The notes under the pieces were generated by a model. The model did no database searches and was not told where the DNA came from. It worked only from the letters and a program-made list of their open reading frames with translations. A DNA stretch of 19,313 nt from Candidatus Aenigmatarchaeota archaeon (GTDB taxonomy: Archaea; Aenigmatarchaeota; Aenigmatarchaeia; QMZP01; QMZT01). The stretch covers positions 1 to 19,313 of the forward strand of contig DAOWAL010000003.1 in NCBI GenBank assembly GCA_030634615.1, given 5' to 3'. This document shows positions 7,628 through 15,881 of this stretch, piece after piece. The first letter of the stretch is position 1, and every line of letters begins with the position of its first letter. Position numbers and translations under genes: made by a program.

Positions 7628-7636
7628 ATCAAAGTA

Positions 7637-7644
7637 TTTATATT
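7637..7644 (+). promoter_or_regulatory. TATA-like box for the coiled-coil gene
   Basis: The sequence TTTATATT begins exactly 30 nt before the ATG at 7667, the leaderless spacing seen elsewhere here. It selects 7667 over upstream in-frame ATGs that would overlap the thermosome tail. Confidence 0.5.
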
Positions 7645-7666
7645 GGGCCAGCTACAATTATTTATT

Positions 7667-8161
7667 ATGACACCAGATATTTCTGGACCTGGAGAGGAAT
7701 ATGAAATAATTCCTACTTCACCGCTCAGGAGAATGGAAAAAAGAATTGAGAAGGTAGAGGGTGGTAGCTATTCTTCGGAAGTAAGAAGGCTTGTTGAACA
7801 GGTAGTGGAGCTGATAAAATCTAATCAGAAAATTATTGATGACAGCATAAAGGCAAACAACGATTTAATATCAGAAGTTTCTAAGCTTCCGCACAAAATG
7901 GACGAACTTATACTTGAAATGAGAGAGTTTATGAAACTCCTTAAAGTTTCTGCTGAAGAAGAGGAAGTGTCTGAGGTATCGAAAGAAGTACTAACACCAC
8001 TCATTGGCAAAATGTCAGAACTTGTAGATCAGAACAAGAAAAACTTTGAGACAAATCAGGCTGCATTAACAACACTTGGTATAATAGAAAAAAGACTGAA
8101 AAGACTTTATACCGCGCCTTCACAACCAACAGTTCCAAGACCGAGCGCTGGATACAGATAG
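7667..8161 (+). CDS. Conserved-type archaeal coiled-coil protein, unknown function
   Basis: A 164-residue hydrophilic protein with no signal peptide or membrane segment, so cytoplasmic. The start is MTPDISGP at 7667; the frame stays open upstream into the thermosome gene, but those residues are not protein-like. The N-terminus has a short motif IPTSPLRRMEKRIEKVE, followed by long amphipathic helices with heptad character (about residues 33-95 and 110-145), then a Pro-rich basic tail. This suggests an elongated oligomer or an adaptor. It lies between thermosome and a pilin gene on the same strand but appears to have its own promoter. I recognise no catalytic motif. A filament or motor accessory role is possible only by proximity to the pilin. 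Confidence 0.7.
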   Translation: MTPDISGPGEEYEIIPTSPLRRMEKRIEKVEGGSYSSEVRRLVEQVVELIKSNQKIIDDSIKANNDLISEVSKLPHKMDELILEMREFMKLLKVSAEEEEVSEVSKEVLTPLIGKMSELVDQNKKNFETNQAALTTLGIIEKRLKRLYTAPSQPTVPRPSAGYR

Positions 8162-8236
8162 GTCTTTACAGTAAATGAAGCTAATCGATGGGACAATGTT
8201 CCATCTTTCATAATATTTAGAATTTATGAATAATAT

Positions 8237-8243
8237 AGGAGGG
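8237..8243 (+). promoter_or_regulatory. Shine-Dalgarno site of the pilin gene
   Basis: AGGAGGG is spaced 6 nt from the ATG at 8250 and fixes the start exactly at the short class III signal peptide MRKG. Confidence 0.75.
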
Positions 8244-8249
8244 TAAAAA

Positions 8250-8672
8250 ATGAGGAAAGGTATAACGCCAATAATTTCCATTATAATACTTCTGCTAATA
8301 ACGGTTGGTATGGCAGCAACAGCATGGACATACATGTCGTCCTTCATGACAGGAATAACAGAAGGTGTGGTACAGGTAACTAATCCAATATGTGTCGATG
8401 GGACAGAAGCCGTGTTTTTCATTAAAAACATGGGAACAAACGCCATACCTACGAGTAGTATAATATGCACAGATGAAAATATTGGTGCTTCAGTGGATCT
8501 TACTTGGATGGATCAACGGGCCGAAGGAACTATCGATAGACTTGATTCGAATAATGTTGGCAGAGCAAGTGTAACATGTACAACAATTGGGGCACCTAAA
8601 ACATGTTCTTACAGTATAATGGTCGAAGACAAAACATCTGTTAGCAGAGTACAAGTTGCATGTGCAGGATAA
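8250..8672 (+). CDS. Archaeal type IV pilin-like protein
   Basis: A 140-residue protein with a typical archaeal pilin N-terminus: MRKG, then ITPIISIIILLLITVGMAAT, a hydrophobic helix to about residue 28. Cleavage after Gly4 by prepilin peptidase is expected, leaving the helix for filament assembly; the motif matches the archaeal Pilin_N group. The remaining roughly 110 residues are a small beta-rich head with five Cys (48, 73, 110, 119, 138), enough for two disulfides. A strong SD sets the start. It stands as a single gene, convergent with alaS 9 nt downstream. The filament type (adhesion pilus, archaellum-like or minor pilin) cannot be decided here. Confidence 0.8.
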   Translation: MRKGITPIISIIILLLITVGMAATAWTYMSSFMTGITEGVVQVTNPICVDGTEAVFFIKNMGTNAIPTSSIICTDENIGASVDLTWMDQRAEGTIDRLDSNNVGRASVTCTTIGAPKTCSYSIMVEDKTSVSRVQVACAG

Positions 8673-8681
8673 AATAAATCG

Positions 8682-11513
8682 TTATTTTTTCTTCAGTTTT
8701 TTTATATTTATCTTACCTTGTGCCAGTGTTCCCTTTCCACCACCGGAACCGGCACAATCTTTACATATATTCTTTATTTCTTTTGTTATGTCTTTCACAT
8801 TACTCATTCCAATTATTATACCTTCTTTATTGACAAGTATGACGGTCATCTGAGGTTTCCTTTTTATTACAGATTCCGCTGTTGATATCATTTCTTTTCT
8901 GTCCATATCAACAATTTCAAAAATTTCATTATTTCTTGCCTTTTTAATAATTTCATCAACGCCACTTTCCGCCTGTGTTTTCAGTATTTTTTCGCTCCTC
9001 TTTTTCATGGATTTCCATTCATTGAATATAAGAGAGCACGCCTCTTTCATATTCTTAACTTTCTTCACTTTATTTTTTACATTCATTCTTTTCGAAAGAG
9101 CTTCGATATCATTTACAAATTTCTCAATTGTTTTTATGAGCTGATCATTCGGTACTGAAAAAAACTCCGAGCATTCTCTAAGCTGTTTAGCTGTTGAGTC
9201 ATTGCATTTTATATTCACAATTTTGCGGAATGAATTTATGATTTTCTTAAGAATTAAATCATCGTTTGATGATAATTTTCCTGCTTCATCCCCCGCTGTG
9301 AATTCTATTCTGTTTATACCATCTTGGACTTTGGTTGTTTTTATTATCTTTATTTTACCAACTTCGCTGGTGTTATTTAAGTGAGTTCCACCACACGCTT
9401 CAACATCAACATTCGGTATGTTAACAATTCTTATTATCTTACCTGGAACAGCCCCTCCCTGATATATTCTCATACCAAATTTCCTTTCAGCTTCTCTTCT
9501 GGTCACAAGATATTTTTCTATGTTTATCGATTTTTTAACCATTTTGTTCGCAGCTTCTTCTATTGTTTTAATTTCATTTCCACTAAGTGGTCTGTAATGT
9601 GTAATATCTAAATGCGATTTGTTTTCTGTTTTTTTAGCACCTGCCTGGTTGATATGCAATCCCAGAATATGCCTTGCAGCTGCGTTTATTATATGTGTGG
9701 CGGTGTGCTGCTGGGCAAGTTTCAGCCTTCTTTCAAAATCGATTTTTCCTACTACTTTACACCCTTTTCTAATATTATGATTCTTTTCCATATGGTGTAC
9801 AATCACACTACCCTGCTTAAACACGTCCTTTACTTGATTATTATCAATATTACCGGTATCATGTATCTGACCGCCGGATGTTGGATAAAACGCGGTTTTA
9901 TCTAAAATTATAAAGTCGTCAACTACTTTCAAAACAGTTGCGCTGAAATCAACTTTACTATAATCATCATAGTACAATATCTTAGTATTATCTATTTCAC
10001 CGATTCTTATTACATTTTTTTTCTCAGTTTCAGTTAACTGTGTTTTCTTATCGTGTAATTCCGAAACCTTTGCATAGAAATCTTCAGGTATTTTTAATAT
10101 TTTACCTTTCTTTTCAAATTCATCCCTTACCATTTCTGGAGAAACACCCTGGCTGTCGTATAGCTGCAACAGTTGTTTTTCCGAAACTTTACTCCCTATT
10201 AGACTCTTAATCACGGCATGTGATTTTTTCTTTGTATTAACATATTTCTCTTCTTCTACTTTGAGTATTTCACTTATACCGTCAAGATTGTTTGATAACT
10301 CTGGGAATATTGGCTTTAGATAAGACGTATGCCACTTACATACATCTGAAATATCTATATCCCACCCATATTTGTTTTTGAAAAGTAATGCCCTTCTTAT
10401 GAGCATTCTTAGATTATAACCACCACCGACATTACTTGGCAGGCCCCCATCTGATAATGCAAATAATACACTTCTCATATGTTCGCCTATTGAATAAACC
10501 CCTGAAAGTGGTATTATGATATTTTTAAGCTCCTTCACATCTAACCCCACATTTTTTGCGACAGTTTGCCATGCTTTATCTATATTATCAACTTCATCTA
10601 AATTAAGAATTGCTGCATGGGGTATGTATTTTTTCATAATATCTTTGTCAAAATTTACGCCAGTTTTTGAAAGTAATTTTTTTACAACAGTTGGGAATGT
10701 TGCATCATATATGGTTTCACATCCTTGTGAAAACCACGCGTTTCTTTCTTGTCCCATTCCCATGTCAAGGACCTTTATATCGAGTTCTTTGTGACCGGTT
10801 TTTGTCTGTTCATATAACATGTAGACCTGATTACCTAATTCACACCCTCTTGAAAAAAATTCCATACAGCAGCCAAAATTGCCACCACCTGCCCACGCAT
10901 CTTCATGGAATATTATATCTGAACTGTCAAGACAAATACCTTTTTCTAACCACGTGTAAATATCATTAAAAACCCTGTTTTGGTTCCAGTCTTTAGGCTT
11001 AACAAACATGTGTTGACCTATCATTACAAATCCCGTGTTATGTGATTCTGTTATTCCGACATTATCTATATCGTTAAATCTTAGACAAAATTGTGGTATT
11101 ACAAGTGGATTTTCAGGCGGTTCAACTTCGCCTGATATAACATATGGCTGAAATGCAGATATTGATGAATTTGTGTATTCCATTGTTGGATTCCATCTGG
11201 CAACAACAGGATATCTATCTATCGGTTTATATCCTAATTTATTGAACATTTTCGCAAACTTCAACCAAACTTCAACATAATCAAGTTTTCTTTTAGCAGG
11301 AGAATTCCCTATGAAATCAAATCCTTCGCCACTGCACGCCGGATCGCCACAAACAGTTCTTTTCTCGTCAGTTCTCCAAAATGGTTTGTTGCATTTTATG
11401 CAGATATTTCTAATAAATCCTTTCTCTTTTAGAACATCTGTTGCATAATACTTAGCAGGGTCACCCCAAAATTTTGGGAGGAACTCTTTCTTTATCTCTT
11501 TGTCTGATTTCAT
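8682..11513 (-). CDS. alaS: Alanyl-tRNA synthetase, archaeal type
   Basis: A 943-residue class II synthetase that charges tRNA-Ala and edits Ser/Gly mischarging. The N-terminal archaeal extension has a Cys-rich site (C38, C41, C55, C60). The catalytic core includes RWNPTMEYTNSS (106-117) and the GGGNFGCCMEFF region (209-220). The editing domain has HTATH (H603, H607) and CGGTH (C707, H711), its four zinc ligands. The C-terminal DHHA1-like domain ends with SGGGKGTLAQGK. Length is normal for archaeal AlaRS. A TATA-like box 29 nt upstream and no SD suggest a leaderless transcript separate from L12, although alaS lies directly downstream of the L12 gene on the same strand. Confidence 0.97.
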   Translation of the reverse strand: MKSDKEIKKEFLPKFWGDPAKYYATDVLKEKGFIRNICIKCNKPFWRTDEKRTVCGDPACSGEGFDFIGNSPAKRKLDYVEVWLKFAKMFNKLGYKPIDRYPVVARWNPTMEYTNSSISAFQPYVISGEVEPPENPLVIPQFCLRFNDIDNVGITESHNTGFVMIGQHMFVKPKDWNQNRVFNDIYTWLEKGICLDSSDIIFHEDAWAGGGNFGCCMEFFSRGCELGNQVYMLYEQTKTGHKELDIKVLDMGMGQERNAWFSQGCETIYDATFPTVVKKLLSKTGVNFDKDIMKKYIPHAAILNLDEVDNIDKAWQTVAKNVGLDVKELKNIIIPLSGVYSIGEHMRSVLFALSDGGLPSNVGGGYNLRMLIRRALLFKNKYGWDIDISDVCKWHTSYLKPIFPELSNNLDGISEILKVEEEKYVNTKKKSHAVIKSLIGSKVSEKQLLQLYDSQGVSPEMVRDEFEKKGKILKIPEDFYAKVSELHDKKTQLTETEKKNVIRIGEIDNTKILYYDDYSKVDFSATVLKVVDDFIILDKTAFYPTSGGQIHDTGNIDNNQVKDVFKQGSVIVHHMEKNHNIRKGCKVVGKIDFERRLKLAQQHTATHIINAAARHILGLHINQAGAKKTENKSHLDITHYRPLSGNEIKTIEEAANKMVKKSINIEKYLVTRREAERKFGMRIYQGGAVPGKIIRIVNIPNVDVEACGGTHLNNTSEVGKIKIIKTTKVQDGINRIEFTAGDEAGKLSSNDDLILKKIINSFRKIVNIKCNDSTAKQLRECSEFFSVPNDQLIKTIEKFVNDIEALSKRMNVKNKVKKVKNMKEACSLIFNEWKSMKKRSEKILKTQAESGVDEIIKKARNNEIFEIVDMDRKEMISTAESVIKRKPQMTVILVNKEGIIIGMSNVKDITKEIKNICKDCAGSGGGKGTLAQGKINIKKLKKK

Positions 11514-11534
11514 ATTTTATTATAACTAAGATAT

Positions 11535-11542
11535 TACTTAAA
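11535..11542 (-). promoter_or_regulatory. TATA-like box for alaS
   Basis: On the minus strand this reads TTTAAGTA, beginning 29 nt before the alaS ATG at 11513, the same spacing as other leaderless genes in the window. The match to consensus is moderate. Confidence 0.4.
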
Positions 11543-11559
11543 TTTTCAGAATTAGAGAA

Positions 11560-11617
11560 GACTTGGTGCTTCTATAAAATAAAAAATATAGAAGCTAACC
11601 GAAAAGAGCGCCAAGTC
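11560..11617 (-). terminator. Long inverted repeat spanning the L12 stop codon; probable 3'-end hairpin
   Basis: The inner arms GCTTCTATA (11568-11576) and TATAGAAGC (11587-11595) pair perfectly over 9 bp around a 10-nt A/T loop; in the L12 transcript the loop is almost all U. An outer pair, GACTTGGTGC (11560-11569) with GCGCCAAGTC (11608-11617), matches at 9 of 10 positions plus one wobble. The inner right arm begins exactly at the L12 stop (11595-11597 complement). It could terminate transcription or protect the mRNA 3' end; the call is from sequence pairing only. Confidence 0.5.
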
Positions 11618-11897
11618 CTGCTGCTGCTTCTTCAGCCTTTTCTTCCTTTTTCTCTTCAGCCTTTTCTTCCTTTTTCTCTTCGCCCTTGGACTCTGCCGCC
11701 GCTGGTGCCGCTGCCTGCATTATAGAAGCTCCCTTTATTGCTTCTTCAATGTTTACTTCTTTAAGGTTTGCAACCAGTGCCTTGATTTCAGCTGCTTCTA
11801 CGCTGGCGCCTGCTGCTTCCATGACCTTTTTGACACCTGCTTCGTCGACTTCTTTTCCAAGAGAGTGGAGTAACAAAGCTGCATATACTAATTTCAT
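11595..11897 (-). CDS. rpl12: Ribosomal stalk protein L12 (P1)
   Basis: A 100-residue acidic stalk protein that dimerises on L10 and recruits elongation factors to the ribosome. The N-terminus [19 protein letters not shown] is the archaeal/eukaryotic P1 dimerisation domain. Then come an Ala-rich hinge, a Lys/Glu-rich linker, and the conserved C-terminal peptide GLGALFG that binds translational GTPases. The start overlaps the L10 stop by 4 nt (ATGA), and GGAGGG lies a few nt before the ATG inside the L10 gene, so the two are translationally coupled. The linker contains a perfect 24-bp duplication. Length is normal for the family. Confidence 0.95.
   Translation of the reverse strand: MKLVYAALLLHSLGKEVDEAGVKKVMEAAGASVEAAEIKALVANLKEVNIEEAIKGASIMQAAAPAAAESKGEEKKEEKAEEKKEEKAEEAAAGLGALFG
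11631..11678 (-). repeat. Perfect 24-bp tandem duplication in the L12 linker
   Basis: Two identical 24-bp copies (11631-11654 and 11655-11678) lie head to tail and encode eight Lys/Glu/Ala residues each in the charged linker of L12. Exact identity at the DNA level suggests a recent duplication or slippage-prone site. Its in-frame length would let the linker vary without loss of function. Confidence 0.9.
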
Positions 11898-12877
11898 TTT
11901 TCTCCCTCCTGTTTTGGTTTTTTGTCAGTATTAGATTCTTGTGTTTCTTCGGAACTTGGCTCTTCCTTTACTTCATCGCCTTCTGCCGGTTTTTCTTCAC
12001 TAACTGGTTCTTCCGCTTTTGGCTCTTCAGTAACAGATTCCAAGTTTCCTGCTTTATCATTAAGTGCATCGGCTTGTGCTGTTGCTTTTGCGAGTAAGTT
12101 CCCAACTGTTTCCTTTGTCATTATATTAGCTTCCATTGCAAGTGAAAGTGCTTCACTGTAACCCTTTGATATGAGTATTGGAAGTGTTTCTACTGTTGGG
12201 ATACCCATATTAATTGCAAGATTAAACGCTTTTTGATAAGCGCCTATAAGATCATTTTCATATTTTTCTGTCGGTACGAACAATATGTCTTTTCCATATA
12301 TTGTTCCATTGTCGCATACTGCGATAAGATTCAATCCTATTTCACATGGCTCTATACCAAGTTTCATTAAGACATCTGCAACATTCTTGCCTATTTCTTC
12401 ACCCTCTTTTGCAACAACTGTGTCCTTTTTAATAACAATTTTATCTCCTTCTACTCCTGCCGGGAGTTTTATCCTTTGAAGTTCTCCAATAGCTGGACCA
12501 GGGGGAAGATTTGTTGGACCTTCTTTAACAACAATATCTACTGTTGCAATATCACCAGGCTTTGCCGGTGCAGGTGATTTTGCAGAATCGATTATTTTTG
12601 CGAGCTCGAAAGGATTAAGATCACTGAATAGGAAAGCGGGTTGGTTTTTTATTTCTTTTTCAAGTTTGTCCATTCCATTTATTTTTGATTGTTCTATGGC
12701 AAGCTTGATTACATTTTTCTTAAACATTTTTATTACGGCTTTGCCTTTCAGGCTGTCTCGTATATCATGAAGTTGTCTTCCTGGTAATTTGTTCATGTCA
12801 AGCATTCCAATTACACTGTATTTACCAAGCAATGCTTTCAATTCCACTACAGCAAGTTTTTTCCTTTCTGAAACCAT
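11894..12877 (-). CDS. rpl10: Ribosomal protein L10 (P0)
   Basis: A 327-residue stalk base protein that binds 23S rRNA and carries L12 dimers. The N-terminal rRNA-binding domain runs from about 1 to 100, with [21 protein letters not shown] typical of the family. The archaeal/eukaryotic insertion domain (about 105-185) contains [15 protein letters not shown]. Helical spines for L12 binding follow (about 195-270). The last 50 residues are acidic and disordered and end in QEGEK; the terminal GLGALFG-like peptide usually shared by archaeal P0 and P1 is absent. The ATG is 2 nt after the L1 stop with an AGGTG site in the L1 end, and the stop overlaps L12. Confidence 0.95.
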   Translation of the reverse strand: MVSERKKLAVVELKALLGKYSVIGMLDMNKLPGRQLHDIRDSLKGKAVIKMFKKNVIKLAIEQSKINGMDKLEKEIKNQPAFLFSDLNPFELAKIIDSAKSPAPAKPGDIATVDIVVKEGPTNLPPGPAIGELQRIKLPAGVEGDKIVIKKDTVVAKEGEEIGKNVADVLMKLGIEPCEIGLNLIAVCDNGTIYGKDILFVPTEKYENDLIGAYQKAFNLAINMGIPTVETLPILISKGYSEALSLAMEANIMTKETVGNLLAKATAQADALNDKAGNLESVTEEPKAEEPVSEEKPAEGDEVKEEPSSEETQESNTDKKPKQEGEK

Positions 12878-12879
12878 GA

Positions 12880-13515
12880 TTACACCTTTAATTTAACAGG
12901 CTTACCCATTGTGAGTTTTATGTATGCGCCTTTAATGTTGCTTCCTCCTTTTGGAAGTTTCTCCTTAACAAAATTCATAACAGCAATAACATTTTTCATA
13001 ATTTGTTCTTCTTTCATATCCTCTGTTCCTATTGCAGTATGTATGACGGGCGATTCCTTTGTTCTTATTTTTATCACCCTTTTTGACATTTCTATAAACG
13101 GAATAAGATTACCCTTTGGTGGTATTGGTCGTGGCATTTTCCCTCTTGGTCCAAGAACAATACCAAGACTTTTACCTACAAGAGGCATAAGAGGTGCTTC
13201 ACAAAACCAGAAGTCATATTCATCTGCATATTTCTTCAATTTTTTCCTATCTTTGCCCAATTTATCAATTTCATCTTTTAATATGATAAAACTGCCTGTT
13301 TTTTTAGCTTCGCCGTAAAGAGCATCGACTATGAAAAGTACTTTACTTTCTTTACCTCTGCCTTCTGGTAATGATAAATCATGATTAAGTTTGTTCTCAG
13401 GAATTTTCAAGTTAATGTTCTTTAGGTTGATAATTAAATCCCATGATTGAGAAAATTTTCTTTTCTTGGATTTTTCCTTCGCTTCCTTTATCTCTGCTAA
13501 AAATTCTTCCGCCAT
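12880..13515 (-). CDS. rpl1: Ribosomal protein L1
   Basis: A 211-residue large-subunit protein that binds the L1 stalk of 23S rRNA and acts in release of deacylated tRNA. The signature GPRGKMPRPIPPKGNL lies at about residues 121-136, and the two-domain pattern and C-terminal GSNIKGAYIKLTMGKPVKL are typical of archaeal L1. It is first in the L1-L10-L12 operon; L11, often upstream in archaea, is not here. The ATG at 13515 is set by AGGAGG 7 nt away. In several prokaryotes L1 represses its own operon by binding mRNA. A small hairpin overlaps the SD here, but I did not recognise the known L1-binding fold. Confidence 0.96.
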   Translation of the reverse strand: MAEEFLAEIKEAKEKSKKRKFSQSWDLIINLKNINLKIPENKLNHDLSLPEGRGKESKVLFIVDALYGEAKKTGSFIILKDEIDKLGKDRKKLKKYADEYDFWFCEAPLMPLVGKSLGIVLGPRGKMPRPIPPKGNLIPFIEMSKRVIKIRTKESPVIHTAIGTEDMKEEQIMKNVIAVMNFVKEKLPKGGSNIKGAYIKLTMGKPVKLKV

Positions 13516-13522
13516 TTTAAAA

Positions 13523-13538
13523 CCTCCTGCTTACGCAG
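13523..13538 (-). promoter_or_regulatory. Shine-Dalgarno of rpl1 overlapped by a GNRA hairpin
   Basis: In the transcript CUGC-GUAA-GCAG (13538-13527) makes a 4-bp stem with a GNRA-class tetraloop. Its last two bases are the first two of the AGGAGG ribosome site (13528-13523). It could tune access of ribosomes to the operon. The stem is short, so this is weak evidence of regulation; the SD itself is clear. Confidence 0.45.
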
Positions 13539-13577
13539 TAAATCGGTCATATGATTGTTTATTCTTGACAATAAAGC

Positions 13578-13585
13578 TATTTAAA
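13578..13585 (-). promoter_or_regulatory. TATA box of the L1-L10-L12 operon
   Basis: On the minus strand this reads TTTAAATA in the 72-nt spacer between the CDP-alcohol transferase stop and rpl1. The expected transcription start is near 13555, giving a leader of about 40 nt that carries the SD and small hairpin. Confidence 0.5.
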
Positions 13586-13587
13586 TG

Positions 13588-14046
13588 TTATATTAGACTC
13601 AAATAACCTAAAACTACCCAAATTGAATATAAAATTATGAAAATATGTCTTAATGGTAGTACAACATGTCTTTTTTTGGCAACTGAAAATAAAGTCAGAA
13701 AACAATTTATTGTGAATAAATAAAACCAAGGAAAAAAGAACACTGAAAATATTATACCTTCAGACATCCTGTCACTTGTCATGTCAACAATATATCCACT
13801 TTTTGTTTCACGATTGAATTTCCTTGCTATAACACCATCAAACCAATCTAACAACAATACTATGAAAATGATACCAATTGATAATAACGCAGAAAATTTT
13901 ATCGATAGTACAAAGAGCATAGATAGCAGTACAGAAATGCCTGATACTATATTAGGATTTATGTCAGGTAACGGGAAAATGTGTGCTATCTTATCCAAAC
14001 TCGATCTAATTTTGTTCACAAAATGAAACTTTTTATTTTCAGCCAA
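13588..14046 (-). CDS. CDP-alcohol phosphatidyltransferase family protein (short)
   Basis: An integral membrane enzyme of 152 residues carrying the complete family signature D-x2-DG-x2-AR-x8-G-x3-D-x3-D: D67, D70, G71, A74, R75, G84, D88, D92. Family members transfer a phosphatidyl or archaetidyl group from a CDP-lipid to an alcohol such as inositol phosphate, serine or glycerol phosphate. Three or four hydrophobic segments are visible (about 33-66, 95-115 and 130-150); the protein is shorter than the usual 180-200. The start is TTG at 14046, supported by GGGGGTGG a few nt upstream inside the preceding gene, which it overlaps by 31 nt. The acceptor alcohol cannot be read from the sequence. 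Confidence 0.85.
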   Translation of the reverse strand: MAENKKFHFVNKIRSSLDKIAHIFPLPDINPNIVSGISVLLSMLFVLSIKFSALLSIGIIFIVLLLDWFDGVIARKFNRETKSGYIVDMTSDRMSEGIIFSVFFFPWFYLFTINCFLTLFSVAKKRHVVLPLRHIFIILYSIWVVLGYLSLI

Positions 14047-14483
14047 AATACCACCCCCAATAATATAGTAGTTGAAACCTCAAACAAAATCTTTTTTTTG
14101 TATCCATATGGCATTAATCCTAACAATACTTCTGTTTTATCGTATGGGTAGAACGGCATCGATTTTCCTGCAACAAAGTCTAATGCAAAATGAAGAACCA
14201 GACACAGTGCTGCAATGGATGTTGTCATGGGGTCAAAAAAAGTGTAAATAACACAGAGTAACAAAGAAAATACCGCTAGTCCGTATATCTCATGGAATCT
14301 TGTTCTGCATTCCGAACCAAACCTTTCATTCACGACGCCTGACTTAACTTTCATAAGATATGGTAGATGTGTGAAATCGATAAGTAGAGATGCAATTATT
14401 ATTACTATTATATTTTCCCACGCTGTTCCAAAAACTAGTTCTATAAACAAATAATTAAACAGAAAATGAAATATTGGGTTCAT
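14016..14483 (-). CDS. YdjM/DUF-like membrane protein, putative metal-dependent hydrolase
   Basis: A 155-residue membrane protein with about four hydrophobic segments. Conserved-looking polar residues are H6 (FHF), D36 and H39 (DFTHLP), R62-H64-E65 (RFHEIYG), H98 and D102 (LHFALD), followed by a GK-x-MPFYPY loop. That order (D-x2-H, R-x-H, H-x3-D, then a Pro/Tyr loop) resembles the YdjM-type membrane-bound putative metal-dependent hydrolases; the assignment is by motif pattern only, and no activity is proven for most of that family. Its ATG overlaps the CCA-adding enzyme stop by 4 nt, and the next gene starts inside its end, so the three are co-translated. A lipid or phosphate-ester substrate would fit the CDP-alcohol transferase neighbour. 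Confidence 0.65.
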   Translation of the reverse strand: MNPIFHFLFNYLFIELVFGTAWENIIVIIIASLLIDFTHLPYLMKVKSGVVNERFGSECRTRFHEIYGLAVFSLLLCVIYTFFDPMTTSIAALCLVLHFALDFVAGKSMPFYPYDKTEVLLGLMPYGYKKKILFEVSTTILLGVVFWLKIKSFIL

Positions 14484-15859
14484 GCTCGTCTCTCAAAATA
14501 CTTCCTTAAAAATATTGAAAAACTTGTATTATCGATAAACTTTGCAATGTCATCATTTTTCATCACATTGAACTTTTTATGCATACTCTTTGCTATATGG
14601 GATCTTATACCATCGTCTAATAATTTTTTATTAGATCTGGATAGAAAATCTTTGAGTAATTTATCGAAGTCTCTATACTTTCTTTTCACAGTAACAGCCC
14701 ACTTATCACCTTCTGTGTAAATATTCTTTCTGCCGTATTTGTTGATAAATTCATCTGCATGTTTTTTCGAGGCTACGGGGGGACCTATTAATCTCTGTGT
14801 TTCTGAAAGGTTCCACGTTTTCATTTCAAGTAATAATATAGATTGTTTTTCATCACTCCAAACAGAATTTGAAAACACTTTAAATTCATACTCATTTGCA
14901 AGTGTCACTAAACGTGAAGTTGTTCTTCTCATTTGTGACCATAACACATCATCGACAACATTAGGTCGATTAAACTTCACAGCAAACATTTGAGTTCCCC
15001 TCTTTTTCATATAATTATTGAATGTTTTTCTGCTTATGTTCCTTCTGTCTATTTCAAACATTTTCTCCGATGGTGACTTTGAAAAATCTGAGCACACATT
15101 AACAAATTTTGCAAAGTTTTCCACTGAAAGTGCAGCGGAGACGTTTCTTCTAGGATCTGTTGGGTCTATTACGATTAGAGGTTGCTTTTCGAAAAAACTC
15201 TTCGGGTCATCTAAATCAAATCTATTTTCTATGTCTATGAATGTCCCCGTTTTCCACTTTTTTGCGTTATTTATCAACGATTTGAATGTTTTATAATTGA
15301 TTATGAGTAATTCACATAAATACCCTGAAAATCCCATAGTTTTAACATCAGATCCGTATATGTCTGTTGCTTTACATAATTGCTTCAAAAGACGAACATC
15401 ATCTGACATTCGTGGTTTTAAATTACTTGTTATGTATCTGTTATGAAATGGAGTTCTGTCAACGGCAGATTTAATGTTCGCAGCTGATTTTACTTTGTAA
15501 CATGGTACTATATCTATAGAAAATTCTCTTATTTTACCTTTAACATAAGGATGTTCTGCATATGCAATTTCATGTTTACCTTTTACTCTCTTCATTATTT
15601 TTTTACCGACATCCAGGCCAACCTTTTCCAAACGTTCACGTGAATATGTAACAGGGAACAATATGAATAAATCAACTTCCTTTTTGTCCGCAAGCCATGT
15701 GTCTCTGATAAAGGAACCTGCAACTGTTTTTGTCAATCCTAAGGGTCCTATAACACTCTCAGTTGCATTAATTACATTTTTTAAAACATCTGAGAGATCA
15801 GTTCTTTCCTTACTAGTTGGTATTATTTTATTCAGTACTTTTTTGAAAACTTTTTCCAT
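14480..15859 (-). CDS. cca: CCA-adding tRNA nucleotidyltransferase, archaeal class I
   Basis: A 459-residue enzyme that adds or repairs the 3' CCA of tRNAs without a template. The nucleotidyltransferase motif is GSFIRDTWL (G48, S49), with catalytic carboxylates E61 and D63 in EVDLFILFP and D116 in FSIDIVPCY. Conserved HPY (103-105) and DRTPFH (134-139) follow, and the length matches archaeal CCA enzymes (about 440-460). It is the first gene of a three-gene overlapping set with two membrane proteins. A TATA-like TTTTAATT 29-30 nt upstream and no SD suggest a leaderless start. The tRNA-Ile in this window lacks encoded CCA and is an obvious substrate type. Confidence 0.96.
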   Translation of the reverse strand: MEKVFKKVLNKIIPTSKERTDLSDVLKNVINATESVIGPLGLTKTVAGSFIRDTWLADKKEVDLFILFPVTYSRERLEKVGLDVGKKIMKRVKGKHEIAYAEHPYVKGKIREFSIDIVPCYKVKSAANIKSAVDRTPFHNRYITSNLKPRMSDDVRLLKQLCKATDIYGSDVKTMGFSGYLCELLIINYKTFKSLINNAKKWKTGTFIDIENRFDLDDPKSFFEKQPLIVIDPTDPRRNVSAALSVENFAKFVNVCSDFSKSPSEKMFEIDRRNISRKTFNNYMKKRGTQMFAVKFNRPNVVDDVLWSQMRRTTSRLVTLANEYEFKVFSNSVWSDEKQSILLLEMKTWNLSETQRLIGPPVASKKHADEFINKYGRKNIYTEGDKWAVTVKRKYRDFDKLLKDFLSRSNKKLLDDGIRSHIAKSMHKKFNVMKNDDIAKFIDNTSFSIFLRKYFERRA

Positions 15860-15881
15860 GATAAATTATTTAATACTATCC

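Noticed and set aside
8162..8249. Possible small RNA between the coiled-coil and pilin genes
   Set aside because: No stable stem, terminator or conserved-looking structure was found; it is best read as promoter and leader.
8656..11513. Several 60-100 codon plus-strand frames over alaS
   Set aside because: Low-complexity Phe/Ser/Leu shadows of the Lys/Ile-rich AlaRS on the other strand.
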